In this document: positions 1 through 7,814 of the stretch, piece by piece | Position numbering within the stretch: position 1 is the first letter of the stretch | Layout: each line of letters opens with the position of its first letter | Source: Gammaproteobacteria bacterium | Lineage (GTDB): Bacteria; Pseudomonadota; Gammaproteobacteria; SZUA-229 | Reading direction: 5' to 3' | DNA length: 20,132 nucleotides | Assembly (NCBI GenBank): GCA_011321985.1 | Contig: DROB01000131.1 | Location: 1-20,132 of the forward strand | Made by a program: the position numbers and the translations under genes | Notes under the pieces: generated by a model | The model's database searches: none | Seen by the model: the letters and a program-made list of their open reading frames with translations, nothing else | What the model was told of the DNA's origin: nothing

Positions 1-297
1 AACGAAGATATCGATATGGTGATGGGTAACCCGTTTCAGGAAAATGACGAGCTGTTTAAACTGGCACAGAGCAGGATGAAGAACTTCGCTAAACATGTCA
101 ATTTTTCTGATGATGTAAAACTTGAAGTCCAGTGGGGACACCCCAAGACCACCATACTTGCATGGGCAGCGGACAATGATACCGATCTGATCATCATGGG
201 AGCCCACGGTCACCATGGTATCGAAAGGTTATTAGGTTCCGTGAGTAACAGTGTTGCGCACCAGGCACCCTGTGATACTCTGCTGGTCAGAGAGTAA
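1..297 (+). CDS. Universal stress protein (UspA family), 3' part
   Basis: C-terminal part of a universal stress protein, a small cytoplasmic Rossmann-like fold that often binds ATP and helps cells survive stress. The reading frame is open from the first base of the window, so the N-terminus lies outside; the ATG at 16 is internal. The visible 98 residues end with a glycine-rich stretch (GAHGHHGIERLLGSVSNSV) that fits the family's G-x2-G-x9-G-(S/T) nucleotide-binding motif, then a final strand with DTLLVRE. It converges on merA, with a 194-bp gap that holds a long fold-back repeat. Which Usp subfamily it belongs to, and what induces it, cannot be told from the fragment. Its closeness to merA may be coincidental. 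Confidence 0.88.
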   Translation, partial: NEDIDMVMGNPFQENDELFKLAQSRMKNFAKHVNFSDDVKLEVQWGHPKTTILAWAADNDTDLIIMGAHGHHGIERLLGSVSNSVAHQAPCDTLLVRE

Positions 298-360
298 GGT
301 CATCTGGCCCACCCTCCGATCTTATCGCGATAAAATTTCACTGCAGACATAATGACTGAA

Positions 361-472
361 CGAAAATGAAGCGGATGCATTGTTTGAATCCGTCAGCCAC
401 TGGGATGCAGGTATCGAGCTCACATGGATGTATTTACAACGTGTTTTAAGCAATGCATCCGCTTTATTTTCG
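361..472. repeat. Long fold-back (MITE/REP-like) element, copy 1
   Basis: The outer arms 361-387 and 446-472 are 27 nt each and complementary at 24 of 27 positions. The three differences would all be G-U pairs in RNA from the plus strand. The 58-nt interior contains ACATGGATGTAT followed by TTAC, shared with a second element at 17082-17189 whose outer arms are unrelated. The element fills the gap between convergent usp (ends 297) and merA (ends 492), so it could end transcription from both sides, although there is no U-run typical of an intrinsic terminator. No transposase or obvious target-site duplication is seen. A 12-bp perfect palindrome (TTATCGCGATAA, 322-333) lies just to the left. Confidence 0.75.
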
Positions 473-491
473 TACTGTTAGCCACATATAG

Positions 492-2096
492 CTACCCAGC
501 ACAGCAGGACAGTTGACTCACATCTTTATTAAACGTCTGTGCTGTCAGCTTTAAACCTTCGGCCATGGTGAGGTAGGGAAACAGCTGGTTAGCCAGGTCG
601 TCTATCGTCATGCTGTTACCGATAGCCAGTGCCGCAGCCTGTATGATCTCACCGCCTTCGTTTGCCAGTACCTGACAACCGACGATACCACCACTGTCTT
701 TCTCTGCAACCAGTTTGATAAAGCCGCGGGTGTCCATATTCGCCAGAGCACGGGGTACGTGTTCGAGGTCAAGTCGCCTGCTCTGTACCTCCAGTCCTCT
801 GGCCTGTGCCTGCTGTTCGCTCAGGCCGACCGTCGCCACCTGTGGTTCGGTAAATACCACGGCAGGCATCACCGATAGATCAATGGCGATATCATCACCG
901 GTCATATTGCGCGCCGCGCGCGTACCGGCGGCGGCAGCAACGTACACGTATTGCGGTTGATCGGTGCAGTCACCGACCGCATATATATTTTCGATATTGG
1001 TCCGCATGTGGTCATCGATGATGATCGAACCATCCTCGGCAATGGCTATCCCGCCTTTTTCCAGTGCCAGCGTATCCGCATTTGGCTGGCGGCCGGTTGC
1101 TACCAGCAACTGATCACAATTGATTTCGCTGTCTCCGGACTTCAGGCTGTAGTTTTTTCCATCAAAGTGAATGGCATCGGGAACCGTATGCAGCAACACC
1201 TTTACCCCTTCGTCTTCCAGGACTGTCTTTAAACCATTACCGATTTCGATATCTTCTTTCGATAACAGCGTACTGCGCGCCATCACGGTAACCTCAGACC
1301 CCAGGTGGCGGAACGCCTGGGCCAGCTCCAGCGCAACGACCGAACCACCGAGTACCACCAGATGCTGTGGGATTTTTTCGGCGAGCAATGCTTCTGTTGA
1401 TGTCCAGTAGGGTGTGTCTATCAGCCCCCTGATATCAGGAATTTTTGGACGCGCACCGACAGCGAGCAATATCCGATCGGCACTGATCTCTTGCTCAGTA
1501 CCCTCTCCCGACACGATTAACGTACCGGCATCTTTGAACCGTGCCGAGCCTCGTACCAGGGTGATGCCAGGATTGCTTTCCAGGATGCTTTCGTATTTAG
1601 CATGGCGTAATTTTTCCACCCATCGTTGTTGTTGCTGGACCATCGCCCTGCGATCGATGACAGGTCTGTTGACAGCGATACCTTCAAAATGATGCCGCTG
1701 TTGAATATTGGCGATATGTGCTCCACGGATCATGATCTTTGAGGGTACACAGCCGATGTTCACACAGGTACCACCGATGATATCTGCCGCTTCGATGATG
1801 GTGACGCGCGCACCCTGCTCGACCGCTTTTATAGCCGCCGCAAAAGCGCCAGAACCGGTGCCAACGATTGCGATATGCAAGCCACTGCCATCGATAATAG
1901 CCGCGCCATAACCGCTGGATTCAACCGCTTTCAATAACTGGCTGACCTCGACTCCGGCTCTGCTTTCAACTTCGGCGATGCCGGTATCATAGGAGACCGA
2001 AGCATTAACACCGGTGACCATATTCAGTGCTTCCTGTACCCTTTTCGCACAGTGGTCACAGGTCATACCGGTAATTTTTATCTCAACTCTATTCAT
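492..2096 (-). CDS. merA: Mercuric reductase with N-terminal heavy-metal-associated domain
   Basis: Cytoplasmic NADPH-dependent flavoprotein that reduces Hg(II) to volatile Hg(0). Residues 1-66 form an HMA metal-binding domain with GMTCDHC (Cys13, Cys16). An FAD-binding motif GTGSGA follows at 79-84. The redox-active pair is Cys111/Cys116 in GGTCVNIGCVPSK. The C-terminus ends SCCAG, carrying the vicinal pair Cys531/Cys532 that hands mercury to the active site and separates MerA from lipoamide dehydrogenase and glutathione reductase. At 534 residues the length is normal for a one-HMA MerA. An AAGGAG ribosome site lies 9 nt before the ATG. It follows merC by 28 bp and is presumably transcribed with it from the MerR-controlled promoter. 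All key cysteines are present, so activity is expected. Confidence 0.97.
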   Translation of the reverse strand: MNRVEIKITGMTCDHCAKRVQEALNMVTGVNASVSYDTGIAEVESRAGVEVSQLLKAVESSGYGAAIIDGSGLHIAIVGTGSGAFAAAIKAVEQGARVTIIEAADIIGGTCVNIGCVPSKIMIRGAHIANIQQRHHFEGIAVNRPVIDRRAMVQQQQRWVEKLRHAKYESILESNPGITLVRGSARFKDAGTLIVSGEGTEQEISADRILLAVGARPKIPDIRGLIDTPYWTSTEALLAEKIPQHLVVLGGSVVALELAQAFRHLGSEVTVMARSTLLSKEDIEIGNGLKTVLEDEGVKVLLHTVPDAIHFDGKNYSLKSGDSEINCDQLLVATGRQPNADTLALEKGGIAIAEDGSIIIDDHMRTNIENIYAVGDCTDQPQYVYVAAAAGTRAARNMTGDDIAIDLSVMPAVVFTEPQVATVGLSEQQAQARGLEVQSRRLDLEHVPRALANMDTRGFIKLVAEKDSGGIVGCQVLANEGGEIIQAAALAIGNSMTIDDLANQLFPYLTMAEGLKLTAQTFNKDVSQLSCCAG

Positions 2097-2124
2097 TCTC
2101 TCTTACTCCTTATGGACCGGGGAG

Positions 2125-2529
2125 TCAGACCGCACAGGCATCATCACAGCGTTTATTGGCGGGATAAACAAGGTCTACCAGCGACACGACAACCATCAGC
2201 CCGAGAGCAGAATAAGTAACATAACTGCTCCAGCCGTACTGGAACCAGGGATAGAGAGACAGTAATAACAGCACAGGACCCAGCACACCCAATACACTGC
2301 GCAACCACTGTTTATGACTGAACCAGCCCAACGCATTGATCACCAGTGCCACCCAGGCAAATAAAGGCAATAATGTGTTCACGAACATGCCTTCCCACTG
2401 GCTGAGAAAACCCATGCCCAATGCGCCTCCCAGACTGGCGATAGCAGGAAAACACATCGCACATCCCATGGCTGAAACCACGGCCCCCAGTGAACCCACT
2501 TTGTCAAAAACACGCATCATTCTCATCAT
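2125..2529 (-). CDS. merC: Mercury transporter MerC
   Basis: Inner-membrane protein that carries Hg(II) into the cytoplasm for reduction by MerA. The 134-residue product is hydrophobic with about four membrane segments. The first carries GCAMCFPA (Cys23, Cys26), and the text around SLGGALGMGFLSQWEGMF and NALGWFSHKQWLRS is typical of MerC rather than MerT. A second cysteine pair near the C-terminus (Cys128, Cys132, in RCDDACAV) matches the cytoplasmic pair of MerC proteins. It is the first gene after the mer promoter and lies 28 bp before merA. The start is ambiguous among clustered ATG codons (MMRMMR); the outermost is used here. No merT or merP is visible, so MerC is probably the only importer of this module. 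Confidence 0.94.
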   Translation of the reverse strand: MMRMMRVFDKVGSLGAVVSAMGCAMCFPAIASLGGALGMGFLSQWEGMFVNTLLPLFAWVALVINALGWFSHKQWLRSVLGVLGPVLLLLSLYPWFQYGWSSYVTYSALGLMVVVSLVDLVYPANKRCDDACAV

Positions 2530-2558
2530 CTCGTACCATTCGTCATTCGATGTTAATA

Positions 2559-2590
2559 AGTATAAACTCTGTACTCAGGTACGGAGTCAA
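2559..2590 (-). promoter_or_regulatory. MerR operator within the merCA promoter
   Basis: Read on the minus strand, a -35 box TTGACT (2585-2590) and a -10 box TATACT (2559-2564) are separated by 20 bp. Between and overlapping them is a dyad, ACTCCGTAC - CTGA - GTACAGAGT (2566-2587), matching at 8 of 9 arm positions. The overlong spacer with a GTAC-containing dyad is the hallmark of MerR-family promoters, in which the regulator untwists DNA when metal binds. The sequence is close to the classical mer operator. It serves merC-merA, and bound MerR would also cover the start region of divergent merR and so repress it. Confidence 0.92.
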
Positions 2591-2601
2591 GAGAGTATTA
2601 G

Positions 2602-3063
2602 ATGATGAATATCACAACGAAAGAACAGCCCGTACTGACTATTGGTCAGTTGGCTAAAGCGGTCGGTATAAACGTGGAAACCGTCCGTTATTATCAACGC
2701 ATCGGCTTGATCGAAAAACCTGCAACGCCACTACGTGGATACCGTAAATATTCATACAGGACCGCAGAGAACATCCGGTTCATCAAACGTGCGCAACGCC
2801 TCGGTTTCAGTTTGCAGGAGATCGCTGAACTGATGCAGATCGGTGACGGGCATTGTCAGGATGTCAGGGTTCGAGCCGAGAAAAAGCGCGACAGGATAGA
2901 TGACCAGATCCGGGATCTACAGAGTCTACGTGACACCCTCGACCGATTGATCTGTGAGTGCAGGACAGGCAGCGATGAGCATCACTGCCCTATCGTCGAA
3001 ACCTTACTGGAACAGGACGGAGTATCTAACTACGGAGAAGTTGCGAGCACAGGAGGAACCTGA
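2602..3063 (+). CDS. merR: Mercury-responsive regulator MerR
   Basis: MerR-family transcription regulator of 153 residues. The N-terminal winged helix-turn-helix reads LTIGQLAKAVGINVETVRYY (about 12-31). It is followed by RGYRKYS and RAQRLGFSLQEIAELM, then a long dimerisation helix. The mercury-binding cysteines of MerR (82, 117 and 126 in the Tn501 protein) correspond to Cys85, Cys120 and Cys129, with the same 9-residue spacing between the last two; the extra Cys118 matches Cys115. This supports Hg(II) rather than Cd/Pb or Zn sensing. It is transcribed away from merC-merA, with the operator in the shared 72-bp gap. The start is either ATG at 2602 or at 2605; GAGAG lies upstream. Its 3' end is only 10 bp from the convergent SIMPL gene. 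Confidence 0.95.
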   Translation: MMNITTKEQPVLTIGQLAKAVGINVETVRYYQRIGLIEKPATPLRGYRKYSYRTAENIRFIKRAQRLGFSLQEIAELMQIGDGHCQDVRVRAEKKRDRIDDQIRDLQSLRDTLDRLICECRTGSDEHHCPIVETLLEQDGVSNYGEVASTGGT

Positions 3064-3073
3064 ACCCGTAGAC

Positions 3074-3766
3074 TCAGATTTTTTTATCCAGCTCGATAGA
3101 ACCACTGACGCGCACGCTCAGGGTTTTATCTCCCGCAGAAAATTCAGGTGCTACCTTTGCTTCGGACATCACGCTCATGCTCCTGCTCTGATAGCGCGGT
3201 GAACTCCCACTGGTCGACACATGGATGTTGACTATCTTATAGTCGCCATATCGCAGCGTATTCGCTATCTGTGAAGCACGTTCGGTAAAAGCAGCCAGGG
3301 CCTTATCGATCAGAATTTTTGTCTGTGATTCCCTTTTACTTTGCGAGACATCAAATGATATCCCGTTCAGCTTGAGCTGGCCCTGAAGATCACCCAGTAC
3401 TTCACTCATCAACGGCATATCTTTTGATTCCAGTTTTATCGACTGACGTACCCGCCATGAGATGATCTGGTTTTTATTATAGACGGGAGAAGTCGTGTAG
3501 TTTTCTGTTTCGACTTCGATGCTCCTGTACTGTTTTAATCTTTCCAGTGCCCAGTTTATTTTTCTGTTGACTTCATTGCTCAGAGCCGCTGCACTGGAGC
3601 CTTCCTCCTGAACATACATCGAAGCTATCATAGTATCGTTATCGACATCAGCCGAAGATGATACTTCCAGGCTTACCTGGTTATAAGTCTTCGCTGCTTC
3701 ATGTGCGTAGACATCTGCCAGCATGAAACATGAGAGGATCAGGAAGTAGATAATTTGTCGTTTCAT
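3074..3766 (-). CDS. SIMPL (DUF541) domain protein, exported
   Basis: A 230-residue protein with a cleavable signal peptide (residues 1-21, probable cut after VYA) and a SIMPL/DUF541 domain covering most of the remainder. Family-typical features are the N-terminal strand (QVSLEVSSSADVDNDTM), the helix with VNRKINWALERLKQ, the strand YTTSPVY, and the C-terminal VSVSGSIEL-like strand. SIMPL proteins are periplasmic or outer-membrane associated (BP26, YggE-like) with poorly defined roles, some linked to oxidative stress. A perfect AGGAGG (3772-3777) lies 5 nt before the ATG, so translation should be strong. It follows purF by 46 bp on the same strand with no clear terminator between, so it may be read from the purF transcript. 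It converges with merR. I do not assign a specific function. Confidence 0.85.
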   Translation of the reverse strand: MKRQIIYFLILSCFMLADVYAHEAAKTYNQVSLEVSSSADVDNDTMIASMYVQEEGSSAAALSNEVNRKINWALERLKQYRSIEVETENYTTSPVYNKNQIISWRVRQSIKLESKDMPLMSEVLGDLQGQLKLNGISFDVSQSKRESQTKILIDKALAAFTERASQIANTLRYGDYKIVNIHVSTSGSSPRYQSRSMSVMSEAKVAPEFSAGDKTLSVRVSGSIELDKKI

Positions 3767-3812
3767 TTGTGCCTCCTAAATACCGTGGCTTCCAGATACC
3801 GGTTTTGAATAA

Positions 3813-5306
3813 CTACAACTGACTCGCAATCTTATTGTTTTTTTCCTGCATGGCGACATCGTTACGCTGATCTGACAACCGTTCGAAGTAGGCATCATCG
3901 ATATCCTGAGTGACATATTCACCATTGAAACAGGAACTGTCGAATATTTTCACCTCTTCATTACCCTTCTGCACGGCAGCGATCAGGTCGTCCAGATCCT
4001 GATAGACCAGCCAGTCTGCCCCGATGATCTCACATATCTCTTCGATGCTACGGTTATGCGCAACAAATTCAGCATGGGATGCCATGTCGATACCATAGAC
4101 ATTCGGGAATCTGACCGGTGGTGCTGCCGAGGCCATATAGACTTTATTCGCTCCAGCTTCGCGCGCCATCTGTACGATCTGTTTAGAGGTGGTACCGCGA
4201 ACGATAGAATCATCGACCAGCAATACGTTCTTACCGGCGAACTCCAGTTCGATAGGGTTCAGTTTCTGGCGGACCGATTTCTTGCGTTCTTTCTGTCCAG
4301 GCATGATAAAAGTTCGACCGATGTATCGATTTTTTATGAAGCCTTCGCGGTACTTCACATTCAGGTGGTAAGCCACTTCCAGCGCGGTACTGCGACTGGT
4401 ATCCGGAATAGGAATAACGACATCGATATCGTGATCAGGTTTTTCCCGTAATATCTTCTGTACCAGCTTCTGCCCCATACGCAACCGTGACTTGTAGACC
4501 GAGATGCCATCGATAATAGAATCCGGGCGTGCAAAATAAACGTATTCGAAGATACAGGGAGAGAGTTTTGCCTTTTCGGCACATTGCTTGTAGAACAGTT
4601 CACCCTGTTCACTGATGAAAAGAGCTTCACCCGGTTCGACATCTCTCACCAGATCGAAACCCTGTGCCTGCAGCGCGACGCTCTCTGAAGCAACCATATA
4701 GTCCGTACCCAGCTCGGTCTCACGGATGCCGTAACATAATGGGCGTATACCATTCGGGTCTCGTATCGCCAGTATACCTTTACCTACGACCATCGCTACG
4801 ACAGCATAACCACCACGGCAACGCCGGTGGATAGCCGATACCGCGGTAAAGATATCTTCACGATCAAAAACAGGCTTGGCGTTTAGTTGCAGCTCATGCG
4901 CCAGGATATTGAGCAGAGCCTCGGTGTCGGAGTCTGTATTCAGATGTCGCAGATCTGACAGAAAAAGCTGTTCCTTGAGCTCATCGGCATTGGTCAAGTT
5001 TCCATTATGTGCCAGAGCGATACCGTAGGGTGAATTAACATAGAGTGGCTGCGCTTCGGCGGATGACGATGTACCTGCCGTCGGGTAGCGAGCATGAGCG
5101 ATGCCCATCTTTCCGAGCAATCCTTCCATGTGTTTTTTATAAAACACATCACGCACCAGACCATTACCTTTTCTCATATAGAAACGGCCATTCTCACAGG
5201 TCGTTATTCCTGCAGCATCCTGTCCTCGATGTTGCATGACAGACAGTGATTCGTACAGATCCAGGTTCACTGCGCTATGCGCAACAATTCCGGCTATCCC
5301 ACACAT
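3813..5306 (-). CDS. purF: Amidophosphoribosyltransferase (glutamine PRPP amidotransferase)
   Basis: First committed enzyme of purine synthesis: PRPP plus glutamine gives 5-phosphoribosylamine. The protein has 497 residues, close to the usual 500. It starts MCGIAGIV; Cys2 becomes the N-terminal nucleophile of the glutaminase domain after Met removal. MQHRGQDAAG, AHARYPTAG and LAHNGNLTN are glutaminase motifs. The phosphoribosyltransferase domain has the PRPP loop VLLVDDSIVRGTTSK (about residues 358-372). No long propeptide is present, as expected for the E. coli-type enzyme. It follows cvpA by 42 bp and has GGGAGAG as ribosome site. A 7-bp-arm inverted repeat lies immediately before that site. 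It is probably expressed with cvpA from the promoter near 5882-5910. Confidence 0.98.
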   Translation of the reverse strand: MCGIAGIVAHSAVNLDLYESLSVMQHRGQDAAGITTCENGRFYMRKGNGLVRDVFYKKHMEGLLGKMGIAHARYPTAGTSSSAEAQPLYVNSPYGIALAHNGNLTNADELKEQLFLSDLRHLNTDSDTEALLNILAHELQLNAKPVFDREDIFTAVSAIHRRCRGGYAVVAMVVGKGILAIRDPNGIRPLCYGIRETELGTDYMVASESVALQAQGFDLVRDVEPGEALFISEQGELFYKQCAEKAKLSPCIFEYVYFARPDSIIDGISVYKSRLRMGQKLVQKILREKPDHDIDVVIPIPDTSRSTALEVAYHLNVKYREGFIKNRYIGRTFIMPGQKERKKSVRQKLNPIELEFAGKNVLLVDDSIVRGTTSKQIVQMAREAGANKVYMASAAPPVRFPNVYGIDMASHAEFVAHNRSIEEICEIIGADWLVYQDLDDLIAAVQKGNEEVKIFDSSCFNGEYVTQDIDDAYFERLSDQRNDVAMQEKNNKIASQL

Positions 5307-5348
5307 ATGAGGTCTCTCCCTGGTTATTAACCAGAATATTTGATCAGA

Positions 5349-5852
5349 CTACTGACCTGTTGTCGCCGGTTGATAAGCAGAGCTCAAATCATCAGGTACA
5401 TATTCCTGAACGACCATCGCTGTATTTTCAAACCACGGTAATAATGTCGATGTCTTCCACCATTCCATATCGGGCAGTGGTGTCATGCCACCGATGACGA
5501 CAAAAACGATGATGATCAAACCACCACGTAATGCGCCAAAAACGACACCAAAGATACGATCGGCACTCGATAGACCGGTTTTTTTCACTATCTGGGATAC
5601 CAGCATATTGATGATGGCACCGACCATCAATGTCAGTATGAACAACACACCAAAACCGACCGCCTGGCGCACGGCTTCTGACTCGATATTGCCGGGCAAG
5701 GCATCCGCCAACTGAGGAGCAAAGGTAGCTGCTAACCAGATGGCTATAATCCAGGTTGCCAGTGAGATAGCTTCTTTGACAAATCCGCGTATCAGGCTGA
5801 ATAGAGCAGAAAGGAAAATTACAAATATAACGACTACGTCTACGACTGTCAT
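5349..5852 (-). CDS. cvpA: CvpA family inner-membrane protein
   Basis: Integral inner-membrane protein of the CvpA family, named for its role in colicin V production. Its exact activity is unsettled, though it is linked to envelope stress and bile resistance in enterics. About four hydrophobic segments are visible. Family motifs include SLIRGFVKEAISLATWI near the N-terminus, FILTLMVGAIINMLVSQIVKKTGLSSADRIFGVVFGALRGGLI in the middle (given here as the key region only), and a short polar tail. I chose ATG at 5852 (167 residues), which matches the usual start MTVVD. An in-frame GTG at 5861 would add three residues but lies within about 15 nt of the likely transcription start. It lies directly upstream of purF, the conserved cvpA-purF pairing. 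Confidence 0.93.
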   Translation of the reverse strand: MTVVDVVVIFVIFLSALFSLIRGFVKEAISLATWIIAIWLAATFAPQLADALPGNIESEAVRQAVGFGVLFILTLMVGAIINMLVSQIVKKTGLSSADRIFGVVFGALRGGLIIIVFVVIGGMTPLPDMEWWKTSTLLPWFENTAMVVQEYVPDDLSSAYQPATTGQ

Positions 5853-5881
5853 AGGGATCACATGTGTTTTTCTAAAGGGGT

Positions 5882-5910
5882 ATTATACGCTTTTGTTCGC
5901 CATGTGAAAA
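5882..5910 (-). promoter_or_regulatory. Sigma70-like promoter for cvpA-purF
   Basis: On the minus strand a perfect -10 hexamer TATAAT (5882-5887) is preceded, 17 bp upstream, by TTTTCA (5905-5910), which matches the -35 consensus at 4 of 6 bases. Transcription would start near 5875, about 20 nt before the cvpA ATG. No PurR-type operator (ACGCAAACGTTTGCGT-like) is seen around it, so purine control of the E. coli kind is not supported. The promoter sits in the 88-bp gap between the SPOR gene and cvpA. Confidence 0.65.
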
Positions 5911-5940
5911 TGCGGCGACACTCGTGCTGGTCCTGTCTCA

Positions 5941-6432
5941 CTAAGGGTAGTTGACGACATAGGCATCAATCTTGTCGGTCTTTTTGAGCTCTTTTTTCAT
6001 TTTATCGAGAACCTTACGCTCGAGCTCCGGGCCGATCCTCACTTTGTAACTGCTCTCACCCTTCACTTTGCCCTTATATATGAAAGTGGAAAAACCTTTT
6101 TTCCTGTACTCATCACGCATCTTTAGCGCACTCTCATTACTGGTAAACGTGCCTATCTGCAGTGCAAAGGATCTGATCGGCTTCTCGTGTCGTTTTTTCG
6201 GGTCGGCCTGACGCATCTCTGCCTGTTCAGACTTAATCTGCTCCATCGGCGTAGGGATGGGCACTAATCTTTTTCTCGACAGCGGTGGAAACTCGGGCTT
6301 CTCCTTGATATCAATATCCTGAATCTGCCTGGACCTATAACCAGAGCCATCGAGCAGAGCAGGTATAAATATGACACCTAATGTAACCAGGACAATGGCA
6401 CCAACGATACGTTGTTGTAGGGGAGCTTCCAT
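5941..6432 (-). CDS. SPOR-domain protein, DedD-like
   Basis: A 163-residue bitopic inner-membrane protein: a short cytoplasmic N-terminus, one membrane segment (about 8-27), a charged, proline-rich linker, and a C-terminal SPOR domain (about 86-163, starting RSFALQIGTF). SPOR domains bind denuded glycan strands of septal peptidoglycan. DedD, found at this position downstream of folC in many Gammaproteobacteria, helps cell constriction. The ATG at 6432 is chosen over the in-frame TTG three bases upstream because it forms a TGATG stop-start junction with folC, implying translational coupling. The position between folC and cvpA matches the dedD locus. I leave the symbol empty because SPOR proteins are diverse and only the layout supports DedD itself. 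Confidence 0.9.
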   Translation of the reverse strand: MEAPLQQRIVGAIVLVTLGVIFIPALLDGSGYRSRQIQDIDIKEKPEFPPLSRKRLVPIPTPMEQIKSEQAEMRQADPKKRHEKPIRSFALQIGTFTSNESALKMRDEYRKKGFSTFIYKGKVKGESSYKVRIGPELERKVLDKMKKELKKTDKIDAYVVNYP

Positions 6433-7814
6433 CAAACTATAGACTTCACGTCAATATCATTCATATCAGAAAAAAACTGCATCGCTTCCGCAGCTGTGTA
6501 GAACGAACCAAAAATAATAATACGGTCATCTTCATCAACCATCGATAGCACTTTTTTACAGGCAGCGGTTACCGAATCTGCCTGCAGTGCTTTCGCTGAT
6601 GACATTTTACACTGATTTGCTTCATTTGTTTCCTTAATCCCGTTATCAGAAACCAGAATATCCGGCAGTCTTGCTGATAGATCGTTCACTGATAGACCGC
6701 GTGGTATCGACTCCAGCCCTGCGAAACACCAGCGATCGATCTGCGGCGATACACCCTCGACAACCCCTTCGATGTCCTTGTCCGACAGCATCGCCAGTAT
6801 GGTCCAGGTTTTTACCCCGTCTATATGAGTGGATGCCAGCTGTGAGACTAATGCCTGCGCGGCCTGGAGGTTATGCGCCACATCGACATAGACCTTCGGT
6901 GTGGTATGAATTTTCTGAAAACGTGCTGGAAGTTTTATCTCTTTCAAGCCCGCGATGATGGCCTGATCAAATTGTTCCACCGTCTGATCTGCAGCCAGCA
7001 GCCCTTTTATCTGAAGGGTCTGCAATGCAACGATAGCAGCAGCCGCATTAAAATATTGAAACCGTCCCTCCAGTGATGGTGCGGCAATACTCGGTATATC
7101 AGCAAAAGGACTACGCAGGCCCCAGTCTCCGTCCGCTCTGACATCGGCTTCGTAAGCCTCACCCAGTCGCATAAACTCACAATGTAATTTTTCAGCCTGT
7201 TCGAGCACACTGATGGGTGCATCTCTGTCACCACAGATCACCGGCTGCCCACTACGAAAGATACCGGCTTTTTCATAGCCGATGGCACCTCTGTTATCTC
7301 CTAACCAGTCGACATGATCTATCGCTATCGAAGTCAGGATACTGACATCTGCATCCATGATATTAACCGCATCCAGTCGCCCACCCAGCCCTACCTCAAG
7401 TATGATCAGATCAGATCGTTGTTTAAAAAAAAGTTCGATCGCAGCGAGCGTACCAAATTCAAAATAAGTCAGTGGATACTCTCCACGTGCCTGATCCACA
7501 TGTTCGAATGCCTGACACAGTGCGTCATCAGTCACTGGTTCTGAATTAATTTTGATCCGTTCGTTATAACGAAAAATATGGGGTGAGGTGTAACTGCATA
7601 CATTCAGCCCCGCCGATATCGCCATGGCTTCGAGCATCGCTACGACGGAACCTTTACCATTGGTTCCGGCGACGGTTATCAGGGGGCAATCAAAGGAAGA
7701 AGCGTGACCGGCTCGTCTCGATACCTCAGAGACCCGTTCGAGACCTAATTCGATCTCAGCAGGATTCAGGCTCTCCTGCCAGTTGAGCCAGTCATTGAGG
7801 TTATTAAATCGCAT
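6432..7814 (-). CDS. folC: Bifunctional dihydrofolate synthase / folylpolyglutamate synthase
   Basis: Cytoplasmic Mur-ligase-family enzyme that joins glutamate to dihydropteroate and extends polyglutamate tails on folates. The protein has 460 residues, slightly longer than the usual 420-430. The ATP-binding loop GTNGKGS is at 50-56. YTSPHIFRYNERIKIN, TYFEFGTLAA, EVGLGGRLDAVN and the IAIDHVDWLG segment are family signatures; DVAHN marks the C-terminal domain. The extra length may come from a stretch near residues 395-420 (around NGIKETNEANQCK) that I do not recognise as conserved. Its stop codon overlaps the SPOR gene start. It is separated from accD by 190 bp containing a repeat, so it may have its own promoter. 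Confidence 0.97.
   Translation of the reverse strand: MRFNNLNDWLNWQESLNPAEIELGLERVSEVSRRAGHASSFDCPLITVAGTNGKGSVVAMLEAMAISAGLNVCSYTSPHIFRYNERIKINSEPVTDDALCQAFEHVDQARGEYPLTYFEFGTLAAIELFFKQRSDLIILEVGLGGRLDAVNIMDADVSILTSIAIDHVDWLGDNRGAIGYEKAGIFRSGQPVICGDRDAPISVLEQAEKLHCEFMRLGEAYEADVRADGDWGLRSPFADIPSIAAPSLEGRFQYFNAAAAIVALQTLQIKGLLAADQTVEQFDQAIIAGLKEIKLPARFQKIHTTPKVYVDVAHNLQAAQALVSQLASTHIDGVKTWTILAMLSDKDIEGVVEGVSPQIDRWCFAGLESIPRGLSVNDLSARLPDILVSDNGIKETNEANQCKMSSAKALQADSVTAACKKVLSMVDEDDRIIIFGSFYTAAEAMQFFSDMNDIDVKSIV

Noticed and set aside
715..1911. Several open frames on the plus strand across merA
   Set aside because: They overlap a fully intact merA with clear catalytic motifs and look like codon-bias shadows.
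492..3063. The mer genes as a visible transposon
   Set aside because: No transposase, resolvase, terminal inverted repeats or target duplication. The fold-back element beside merA also occurs at an unrelated locus without mer genes.
3218..3240. ACACATGGATGT inside the SIMPL gene, resembling the core of the fold-back elements
   Set aside because: It lacks the flanking YTAC-RRCGT and long arms, and it is explained by coding for VNIHVST.
5882..5910. PurR-like control of the cvpA-purF promoter
   Set aside because: No sequence resembling the PurR palindrome was found around the promoter.
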